Origin: an uncultured Flavobacteriaceae bacterium
GTDB taxonomy: Bacteria; Bacteroidota; Bacteroidia; Flavobacteriales; Flavobacteriaceae
NCBI GenBank assembly: GCA_943787295.1
Contig: CALSLW010000001.1
Coordinates: forward strand, 985,001-1,049,000
Direction of reading: 5' to 3'
DNA length: 64,000 bases
Below, one piece after another: positions 11,217 through 19,791 of the stretch. Position 1 is the stretch's first letter. Every line of letters starts with the position of its first letter. A program made the position numbers and the translations under genes. The notes beneath the pieces were generated by a model that did not search any database, was not told the origin of the DNA, and saw only the letters and a list, made by a program, of their open reading frames with translations.

Positions 11217-14200
11217 ATTAAAAGGAATTTTTATTTTCTGTTTTTTCTGTTCTTTGCGCAGATAATAAGCGCCCAATGTCCAGGACCGGTAGGCGATTGT
11301 GACGGCGACGAAGTCTTAGACTACCTTGACCTAGATGATAATAATAATGGGATTTTAGATACGGTCGAATGTCCTATTACTTTTATAGATTTTTCTGCCA
11401 TTTCAGGAGCAGGCTTAGCCCCTGGGGATACTCCTGTAGTTTTTGATAAATTTTTAAATGGAGATATTTTAACCACCTCAATTACCATAGATGCTCCAGT
11501 TCAAGTGGTCGGGACAGACGGATTGGTCTCTATTTCATCAAGGAATGGAGGGAGCTTGATACGTTTTCAAGATGACGCCCCAGCAAATGTGGGTGATTCA
11601 TTTACTACAACAATGACCCTTGGGTCAGCCACTAAAATTCGTTTTGGCGCAGATAGTAGTATTGGAGCTTCAAATATTACTACAGCCGATCAATTTCAAT
11701 TTGTCGCAGTGGGCGTACCTGCAGAATTTGAGTGGGTCGTTCTATCTTCTTCTAACGCAAATGTTCAAGCTTCGGGAAATTCTTTCACGGTGTCTGGAAC
11801 AGGAACGGGATCTACTTTTGCAGAGTTTGATGTTTATAGCAATCTGCCCATCACACAAATGAGGGTAAATTATCTCAATTTGACTACGGTTAGCCCAAAC
11901 ACTGGACAATTTGTTTTTTCTATGTGTAGTGATTCTGATTTAGATGGAGTAGTAGACGAACAAGATTTTGATTCAGACAATGATGGGTGTTCAGATGCTA
12001 ACGAAGCCTATGGCGATAGAAGCGCTGATGGGGGAGATAGTGGAATTTATGGTGTAGATACCCCCACACGAACCAATGGAGGGGTAAATGCTAATGGACT
12101 AGTCATCGCCGCTGGAGTAACGGCAAATGCCTATACTACAACTCCAATGTCATCTGTGGTTAGCTCCGCTTTATCAAGCTATCAAATGGCGACTACAGTT
12201 GCGGTAGATCCTAGTGCCTTGATCGATCAGACAGTTTTTGCAGGTACTAGCACTAACTTTACTATTTCTTCTGCATCTGCCTCAAGTACAGTAATTTTTA
12301 ATCCAGATGGAACACCCAACTATTCTTCTGGTTTTGACGCTAGTGCTGGATTTTTGTACCAATGGCAAGAAGATGGGTTCAATATTTCAAATGGAGGTAT
12401 TTATGCAGGGGCAACTAGTAGTGCTTTAACCATATCTGATGTGAATGGTTTAGATGGGAAAGTATATCGCTTATTAATAATACACCAAGATAATGTTTGT
12501 TTTTCAAGCCAAAATAGTGCTACGCTAACTGTGGTTGGTCCTTGTTCTCCTCAGCCAAGTGATCCAGGATTAAATGCTCAATGGATTGAAGCTGATTGCG
12601 ACAGTGATGGTCTTAATAATGGAGATGAAGTCACTGTAGGAACAGACCCTTATGTTTTTGAAGATAATGATGGAGACGGTATTGCAGACCACTTTGATCC
12701 AGATGATGATAACGATGGAATCTTAGATAGTATTGAATGTGGCTTTATCAATGGTGGCTTAGTCAACGGAGGTTTTGAAGACGGAATGAATGGCTGTAAC
12801 GGCATCTTTAATGAGAGTTTGATTGATGGTTGGGAAACCACTGCAACAGACGATATGATGGAAATTTGGTGTGATGGACGCGTGCTTTCAAGTATCACTT
12901 ATAACGCAAGAGAAGGTAATCGTTTTGCAGAGATAAATGCGAATCAAACCGCTGGACTTTTTCAAACCATCTCTACCACACCTGGGACTTATATGATATG
13001 GTCAGTAAGCCATTTTGCTAGAGGAACTGGTGTAGAAGAAATTCAAATACAAGCAGGGATTTCCATTACTACAAATGTAGTTTTAGAGACACAAACAGCG
13101 ACCAGAACAGCATGGCGTGATTATTCTGGGGTCTATTTTGTTCCGACTGGACAAGTTTCTACCGTATTCCTTTTTGAAGCCACCTCTGGGGGAACATCAG
13201 GGAATTTATTAGATCGAATTTCTTTTGATCGCCCCGCGAATGCGTGTACCCTTGATACAGACGGCGATGGGATACAAAACAGCTATGATTTAGATAGCGA
13301 TGGAGACACTATACCAGATGCGACTGAAACTGCCAGTGACACCGACGCAGACGGTATTTTTGACTTTTTAGACCTTGACTCAGATGGGGATGGGATTCCA
13401 GACCAAACAGAAGGTATCGTCGATACCGATGGAGATGGTTTGCCCAATTACCTCGATCTAGATTCAGATAGTGATACTATTTCAGATACCATTGAAGGGA
13501 TAGTTGATACCGATGGTGATGGAACTCCTAATTACTTAGATCTGGATTCTGATGAAGATGGATATAGCGATACTATAGAGGGAAGCGTAAATGACAGTGA
13601 TAGAGACGGAATTGTGGATTATATCGATCCAAGAGAGGCTGGCTACAGTGTGAGCCCTAACAGTCTGATTACAGTAAACGAATCTGGTACAGTAACCGCT
13701 TCTATCTTTGTAACACTTGATCGGAAACCTAGCACCAACGTGACCATTCTTGTTGCCAATGCTGATACAGCAGAAGTAGGTTTATCGACTACCACCCTTG
13801 TCTTTACCCCTACCAATTGGAATGTTACCCAAACCATTGTAGTGTCTGGGGTAGATGAAGCTGTTCGCGATGGAGATAAAACAATCAATATTACTTTTAG
13901 CATCGATGATCCAAATTCAGACGATTTATTTGACCCACTAAGTGATCAAGTAAGACAGGTGAGAAATCAAGACGATGATCCAGAGTCTTGCGATAGGAGA
14001 GATTTTATTACCGCTGAATTTATCGATAATAACGATTCTTCTTATTCCTCTGGAGGGGTCTATGTTGTTACAACTGATTCTGGAGCGGTAAACGGTTCTA
14101 TTTGGTATCAAAGAAAACTTGATTTAAGGGTTGAATTTACCATCGATGTAGATGTTTATTTAGGCGATAAAGATGCGTTAGGAGCAGATGGTTTAGCCTT

Positions 14201-17200
14201 TATCCTTCAAAACCTAGATACAGGACAAGGATCCACAGGAGGGGGACTGGGCTATGGTGGAGGCTCCCCCATTGATCCATCTTATGCCATTGAAATTGAT
14301 ACGTATAAAAATTCTCCTGACCCCACTAGTGGGGCAGACCATATCGGTTTTGTAGAAGATGGAAATACAGGGGCTAATCAAGAAGGGTCTGCAGATGTTG
14401 TTGAAATCAAAAATGTGGAAGACAATACCTGGCATAATTTTGTTATTCAATGGGCCCCCATGACAAATACACTTTCTTATGTTTTCACCCATAGCGATAG
14501 AACTGTATATAGTGATTCTAAAGTAATTGATTTACAGGCAGTAATTGGAGCAAATATTGCCTATTGGGGCTTTACTGCTTCAACAGGAGGGAAACAAAAT
14601 GAGCACGCTGTTCGATTTGATAATAATTCAATTTGTATGGCCGATGAGATTTTAATGCCAACTGCTTTGAATGAAGTTTCTGGGGTAACAACACAATCTA
14701 TCTGTGCGACAGGTTCACCAAAACTATTTGATTTAGCTATTAGCGGAAGTCGTCCTGCAGGGGTAAACCCAAGAACTGATATCAACAGTAATTCCTTTAA
14801 TTTGGTATGGTTTGATGCAGCTTCTGGGGGGAATTTCCTTCCAGATACAACAGATGTTGCTGATGGGGGAGTGTATTATGTAGAAGCGGCAAGTTTATCT
14901 GATCCTACCGCCTTGACATACAGAGAAAGTGAAAACAGATTGCAAGTAATTGTTGATTTGGTTTATGGAAGCTTTATCTCAACCAATACACTTGCCACAT
15001 TGACTGAGGGAAGTGATACGAGCACCTTCTCTATTGTATTAGAAGATCAACCCACAGGAAATGTAGTTTATGATCTAACTTCTACTGATACTGCTCAAAT
15101 GACAGTTTTCCCTGCATCAATCACCTTTACACCGTCTAATTGGAATGTAGTGCAAACAGGAACCATTACCACTGTGGATGACCTTATTGCAGATGGAGAC
15201 CAAAATGAAACCTTTAGAATAGCACTAGATGCTGCAGCTTCAGACGACTGTTATGCAATCACCCCAGTGAACTATGTCATGAGTATATTAGACGACGAAG
15301 TAGCTGGATTTGCTTTGAGTACAGTTTCGGGAACTTTGGCCGAAGGCAATAGCCAAACAGCACAAGTTAGTGTGGTGTTGACTGCTGCTCCTTTAACCAA
15401 TATTATCGTTGATTTACAAAGTCTAGATACTACAGAAGTTACCATTGCAACAGCCAGCTTGACCTTTACTCCTTCCAATTGGAATGTGGCTCAAACAGTA
15501 TCTTTAACCTCTGTGGACGAATTGTTAGTCGATGGAACACAAACCGTTTCTATAACCGCTTCTGTTAATGGAAGTTCTGATCCAGCCTTTACAGGCTTAG
15601 CCTCACAAACGGTGACGGTTAAAAATAATGATAATGATATCCCTGGCTTTACCCTTTCGAGTATAATAGGAAATTTAACTGAAGCAGCGACACAAACTGC
15701 TAGTTTGACAATAGTCTTAAATGCACGACCCATAAGTGATGTTATTTTAAGCATCACCACCTCGCCAACAGATGAAATATCACTGTCCACCACCAGTGTA
15801 ACCTTTACTAATGCTAACTGGAACGCGACCCAAACGCTAGTATTTAGTTCATTAGACGACTTTTTGATTGATGGAACAATTAATACTTCTGTTACTTTTA
15901 GTATCGACTCTACTTCAGACGCTTCCTATGTGAGCAGTGTTACTGCACAAACTATTGCAGTAGCGAACCAAGATAACGAAATTGCTGACTTTACAGTAAG
16001 TCCGCTTTATGGAGGAGATCTAGAAGAGGGAAATTCAAGTACGGTTAGCTTTACCGTAGTTCTTGACGCACGCCCCAATCCGTCAGAATTTGTTATCATA
16101 GACATTACCACATTAGATCCCACAGAATCTCAAGTTAATACTACAACTAGCTCGCTTGTTTTTGATGATACCAATTGGAATGTTACCCAAACAGTCTCTT
16201 TGACCAGTGTAGAAGATATCATTTTAGACGGTACAGTAAGTAGTACGATAAGTATTGCTGTAAATACAGCATCGCCTGCTACAGCTTTTAACAGTCTTGC
16301 TTCTCAAACCCTAACCGTAGCCACATTAGATAACGATATTGCTGGCTTTAGTTTATCTCCAATATTAGGGAGCTTAACAGAAGGTGCAACCCCTACCATC
16401 ACCTATGGAGTAAGTTTGAATGTCCAGTCACTAACTGCAGTAACAATTGATTTTAGTTCAAGTGATACAGGAGAAGTAATTGTAGCAAATACCTCAGCTT
16501 ATTTGTTTAATCCGCTAAGCTGGAATACAACACAAACGATTACCTTACAAGCAATCGATGATTTCTTAATCGACGGGAGTCAAACCGTGAGTATTACGGC
16601 AATGATTAATCCAAGTTCTGATGCTGGATTTTTAGCCGTAGCTTCACAGACCATCTCAGTAACAAATGCAGACAACGATGTTGCAAGTATTACTTTGACC
16701 CCGATAGATAATCTCTCTAGTGAAGCAGGGGACACGGCAAGTTTTTCTGTTCAATTAACTGCCATTCCTACAGTAGATGTAAGTTTTGAATTGCGTTCGA
16801 CTAATCCTGCAGAGGCCCTCCCACAGCAAAGTATTGTGCAGTTTAACCCAGCGAATTGGAACATTCCTCAACTTATCTTAGTCGATGGAATTAATGACAG
16901 CCCTCCTTTTTCTGATGGAAGCCAAACCGTAACCATTGTGACAGAAAATGTTAGTTCTACCGATGTCAACTTTGGGGCTATTGCCTCAGTCGAGATAGAA
17001 GACTTTGTCGTCATGAATCAAGACGATGATGCTCCAGGAATAGTGATTAGTGCAATCGATAATAATTTTACTGCGACAGAATCTGGCGGAACCATAACCT
17101 TAACATTCGAGTTACTCTCGCAACCCACTGCAGATGTAACGATACCCCTCTCTCTTTCTGGAGAAACAGACGAGCTTTTGCTCTCCATTTCTAGTATAAC

Positions 17201-18860
17201 AATCTCTCCGGCGAATTGGGATCAGCCTCAATTGAACCAAGTTGTTTTGACTGGGGTAGACGACAATATAATCGATGGGAGAAGAAATGTTCTTTTAATT
17301 ACGGGCAATCCCACTAGTACAGATCTGCCCTATAATGGTATGACAGCATCGAATATTGCAGATGTCGCTTTGTATAACAATGACAATGACAATGCAGGTT
17401 TAACAATTAATGCTCCTTCTCCAGTATCAGAAAATGCTTCTACTAGTCTTATGACGGTTTCCTTACAAACAAGTATTGCAGCCACAACGACGATTTTAAT
17501 AAGCTTATCTGACACGACCGAACTAAGTGTTTCACCCACACAACTGTTGTTTACACCTTCAAATTGGAATACCCCTCAAGTGTTACAGATCAAAGGAGTA
17601 GACGACAATTTGATCGATGGAGATATATGGTCTAACGTTTTCCTAACAGTGGATGCGACCAGTTGTGATAGTTTTTACTGTAGCTTAACAGCAGAAGTTA
17701 TTAATGTATTGAATTTAGATAATGATGCCGATAGCGATGGGGATGGGATATTTGATCAAGTAGATAATTGTCCTTTAATCCCAAATGAAGATCAACTTGA
17801 TTTTGACGGGGATGGGATAGGAGATCTTTGCGACACAGATCGCGACGGTGATGGTGTGGAAAATGATCAAGAGCTTAGCGATAACACAAATCCAGAGGAT
17901 CCTTGTAGCTATCTATTCCAAAGTATCACCCTTCCCCCCTTAGAGTTAGGAGATTGTGATAATGATCAAGTCCCCAATACACTCGATTTAGATGATGATA
18001 ATGACGGTATTTTAGACAGCGATGAAGGATTTGTCGATACCGATTTTGATGGAATCCCAGATCTTCTTGATTTAGATGCAGATGGAGACAATTGCTTTGA
18101 TGTTATTGAGGCTGGAGGAGAAGATACCGACCAAGACGGAATTTTAGGGAGCAGTCCAGTAAATGTCGATGCGCAAGGTAGAGTTGTGGGAGAAGGAGGC
18201 TATCAAAACCCTAATGATGAAAATGCCAACGGAATTTTTGATTTCCAAGAAATAACGGCCCCATTAGCATGGCAGCTTCAGCCTGTTGAGCGAATCAGTT
18301 TCGCGCCAACTATGCAAGTGTCTGCCTCTGTAAATTCTCCTTCTATTACAGCTTATCAATGGCAAGAAAATAATGGAACACGGGCCTTACCCCTGTGGGA
18401 GGACGTGATGGATAATACAGTAATTCAAGGAAGTAACACCCGTCAATTGCAGTGGAATAACCCTGATCCTTCTTATGCAGGAAAACAATATCGCTTAACG
18501 GTAGAAAATCTTGCCTTTATCTGTCAGCCAATTTTAATTTCAGGTATCGTTACCCTTGGTTCTGCACAAATAATTATTCCCAATGGTTTTTCTCCCGACG
18601 GTGATGGGGTAAATGATACATGGGAAATACAAGGGTTAAATGGATCAATTGCTTATCGATTAAGTGTCTTTAATCGATGGGAAACTAAAGTATATGAAAC
18701 GACCCAGTACAACAATGACTGGGAGGGAACCTCTAATGTGTCTTCCTTTATTTCTAGTGGGAATAACCTTCCAGAAGGGACTTATTTCTACCTGTTAGAA
18801 TTTAATGATGGACAACCGCCTTTAACAGGATTCGTCTATATAAAACGCAGAACAAACTAA
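11217..18860 (+). CDS. giant T9SS type-B secreted adhesin with TSP3, Calx-beta-like and L-type lectin regions
   Basis: The ORF track begins at a GTG (11505), but the frame stays open back to 11187 and encodes a Sec signal, KRNFYFLFFLFFAQIISA, whose expected Met codon is ATT (11217). That gives 2547 residues. Order: signal peptide; scattered TSP3-like Asp-rich calcium repeats, clustered at about 680-806 (DTDGDGLPNYLDLDSDSD); a first Calx-beta-like repeat (about 808-919); an L-type lectin-like domain (about 924-1139, LGADGLAFILQ...YAIEIDTY); an Ig-like segment; eight more Calx-beta-like repeats (about 1248-2167) marked by NWNxxQ and DGxQ; more TSP3; and a C-terminal type-B T9SS sorting domain (about 2450-2547, IPNGFSPDGDGVNDTW). 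The role is surface adhesion, probably to glycans. Its stop overlaps the porP/sprF-like ATG. Confidence 0.88.
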   Translation: MKRNFYFLFFLFFAQIISAQCPGPVGDCDGDEVLDYLDLDDNNNGILDTVECPITFIDFSAISGAGLAPGDTPVVFDKFLNGDILTTSITIDAPVQVVGTDGLVSISSRNGGSLIRFQDDAPANVGDSFTTTMTLGSATKIRFGADSSIGASNITTADQFQFVAVGVPAEFEWVVLSSSNANVQASGNSFTVSGTGTGSTFAEFDVYSNLPITQMRVNYLNLTTVSPNTGQFVFSMCSDSDLDGVVDEQDFDSDNDGCSDANEAYGDRSADGGDSGIYGVDTPTRTNGGVNANGLVIAAGVTANAYTTTPMSSVVSSALSSYQMATTVAVDPSALIDQTVFAGTSTNFTISSASASSTVIFNPDGTPNYSSGFDASAGFLYQWQEDGFNISNGGIYAGATSSALTISDVNGLDGKVYRLLIIHQDNVCFSSQNSATLTVVGPCSPQPSDPGLNAQWIEADCDSDGLNNGDEVTVGTDPYVFEDNDGDGIADHFDPDDDNDGILDSIECGFINGGLVNGGFEDGMNGCNGIFNESLIDGWETTATDDMMEIWCDGRVLSSITYNAREGNRFAEINANQTAGLFQTISTTPGTYMIWSVSHFARGTGVEEIQIQAGISITTNVVLETQTATRTAWRDYSGVYFVPTGQVSTVFLFEATSGGTSGNLLDRISFDRPANACTLDTDGDGIQNSYDLDSDGDTIPDATETASDTDADGIFDFLDLDSDGDGIPDQTEGIVDTDGDGLPNYLDLDSDSDTISDTIEGIVDTDGDGTPNYLDLDSDEDGYSDTIEGSVNDSDRDGIVDYIDPREAGYSVSPNSLITVNESGTVTASIFVTLDRKPSTNVTILVANADTAEVGLSTTTLVFTPTNWNVTQTIVVSGVDEAVRDGDKTINITFSIDDPNSDDLFDPLSDQVRQVRNQDDDPESCDRRDFITAEFIDNNDSSYSSGGVYVVTTDSGAVNGSIWYQRKLDLRVEFTIDVDVYLGDKDALGADGLAFILQNLDTGQGSTGGGLGYGGGSPIDPSYAIEIDTYKNSPDPTSGADHIGFVEDGNTGANQEGSADVVEIKNVEDNTWHNFVIQWAPMTNTLSYVFTHSDRTVYSDSKVIDLQAVIGANIAYWGFTASTGGKQNEHAVRFDNNSICMADEILMPTALNEVSGVTTQSICATGSPKLFDLAISGSRPAGVNPRTDINSNSFNLVWFDAASGGNFLPDTTDVADGGVYYVEAASLSDPTALTYRESENRLQVIVDLVYGSFISTNTLATLTEGSDTSTFSIVLEDQPTGNVVYDLTSTDTAQMTVFPASITFTPSNWNVVQTGTITTVDDLIADGDQNETFRIALDAAASDDCYAITPVNYVMSILDDEVAGFALSTVSGTLAEGNSQTAQVSVVLTAAPLTNIIVDLQSLDTTEVTIATASLTFTPSNWNVAQTVSLTSVDELLVDGTQTVSITASVNGSSDPAFTGLASQTVTVKNNDNDIPGFTLSSIIGNLTEAATQTASLTIVLNARPISDVILSITTSPTDEISLSTTSVTFTNANWNATQTLVFSSLDDFLIDGTINTSVTFSIDSTSDASYVSSVTAQTIAVANQDNEIADFTVSPLYGGDLEEGNSSTVSFTVVLDARPNPSEFVIIDITTLDPTESQVNTTTSSLVFDDTNWNVTQTVSLTSVEDIILDGTVSSTISIAVNTASPATAFNSLASQTLTVATLDNDIAGFSLSPILGSLTEGATPTITYGVSLNVQSLTAVTIDFSSSDTGEVIVANTSAYLFNPLSWNTTQTITLQAIDDFLIDGSQTVSITAMINPSSDAGFLAVASQTISVTNADNDVASITLTPIDNLSSEAGDTASFSVQLTAIPTVDVSFELRSTNPAEALPQQSIVQFNPANWNIPQLILVDGINDSPPFSDGSQTVTIVTENVSSTDVNFGAIASVEIEDFVVMNQDDDAPGIVISAIDNNFTATESGGTITLTFELLSQPTADVTIPLSLSGETDELLLSISSITISPANWDQPQLNQVVLTGVDDNIIDGRRNVLLITGNPTSTDLPYNGMTASNIADVALYNNDNDNAGLTINAPSPVSENASTSLMTVSLQTSIAATTTILISLSDTTELSVSPTQLLFTPSNWNTPQVLQIKGVDDNLIDGDIWSNVFLTVDATSCDSFYCSLTAEVINVLNLDNDADSDGDGIFDQVDNCPLIPNEDQLDFDGDGIGDLCDTDRDGDGVENDQELSDNTNPEDPCSYLFQSITLPPLELGDCDNDQVPNTLDLDDDNDGILDSDEGFVDTDFDGIPDLLDLDADGDNCFDVIEAGGEDTDQDGILGSSPVNVDAQGRVVGEGGYQNPNDENANGIFDFQEITAPLAWQLQPVERISFAPTMQVSASVNSPSITAYQWQENNGTRALPLWEDVMDNTVIQGSNTRQLQWNNPDPSYAGKQYRLTVENLAFICQPILISGIVTLGSAQIIIPNGFSPDGDGVNDTWEIQGLNGSIAYRLSVFNRWETKVYETTQYNNDWEGTSNVSSFISSGNNLPEGTYFYLLEFNDGQPPLTGFVYIKRRTN

Positions 18861-19789
18861 TGAAGAAGCTATTTTTATTTTTATTCTTGAGTAGTTTGAC
18901 CTGGATGGTCAGTGGACAACAAGAGTCCAGCTTTAGTCATTATATGTACAATCATCAAGCCATTAATCCAGGCTATGTGGGCGCACGTGGAGTAGCGAAT
19001 TTTACCTCAGTTTTACGCTCTCAATGGACTGGGATAGAAGGTGCACCCTTAACCCAAACCTTATCCTATAGCGGCCCTGTATCAACTAAAAATATAGGTT
19101 TTGGTTTAAGTGTTATTAACGATAAGATTGGGCCAATAAGTAATACTTCATTTAATATAGATTTAGCATATCATTTGCGTTTAAACCGAAATGATCATCG
19201 ACTTGCAGTAGGACTTAAAGCGGGAGTGTTGAATTATGTTTTAAATCCAGACATGATCAATACTTTTACCCCAAATGATCAAGCATTTATTCTGGATCAA
19301 GACAGGAAATTATTACCCAATGTGGGTTTTGGATTTTACTATTATACTCCAAAATTTTATTTAGGCGCGGCCATTCCTCAAATGATCGCCCATGAGGCCT
19401 ATCAACTTGAAAGGCACTTTTATTTGATCAGTGGGGGTTTAATCGAGTTTTCAGAGAATTTCATGTTGAAACCCAGTATGCTTTTAAAACAAACCAAGAG
19501 TGTTGCAGGCTATGATTTATCTGTGATGGCGATATTCAATCAAACTTTTTGGATAGGGGGGCAAATAAGGAATAATTTTAATGAAGATACCTTTCGTTCT
19601 TTTGCTGGAACTGGAACAAGTGCCCTTCTAGGAATCCATTTAGGGAAAAACTTCAGTTTGGGGTACTCTTATGGTTTTCCCTCTTCGATCATTAATAATG
19701 GGTTAAATGCAACGACTCACGAAGTCTTTTTGCGCTTCGACTTAACAACAAAATCTCAGACTATCTTACGTTCACCTAGATTCTTTTAA
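18860..19789 (+). CDS. PorP/SprF family outer-membrane protein, partner of the adhesin
   Basis: 309 residues, with signal peptide MKKLFLFLFLSSLTWMVSGQ followed by the family hallmark FSHYMYNHQAINPGYVGARG and a beta-barrel pattern (SQWTGIEGAPLTQTLSYSGP). PorP/SprF proteins are T9SS accessory outer-membrane proteins; SprF is required for secretion of the type-B adhesin SprB in Flavobacterium. The start codon overlaps the adhesin stop by one base (TAATG), so this protein is very likely dedicated to that cargo. The next gene begins 2 nt after its stop. Confidence 0.93.
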   Translation: MKKLFLFLFLSSLTWMVSGQQESSFSHYMYNHQAINPGYVGARGVANFTSVLRSQWTGIEGAPLTQTLSYSGPVSTKNIGFGLSVINDKIGPISNTSFNIDLAYHLRLNRNDHRLAVGLKAGVLNYVLNPDMINTFTPNDQAFILDQDRKLLPNVGFGFYYYTPKFYLGAAIPQMIAHEAYQLERHFYLISGGLIEFSENFMLKPSMLLKQTKSVAGYDLSVMAIFNQTFWIGGQIRNNFNEDTFRSFAGTGTSALLGIHLGKNFSLGYSYGFPSSIINNGLNATTHEVFLRFDLTTKSQTILRSPRFF

Positions 19790-19791
19790 GC

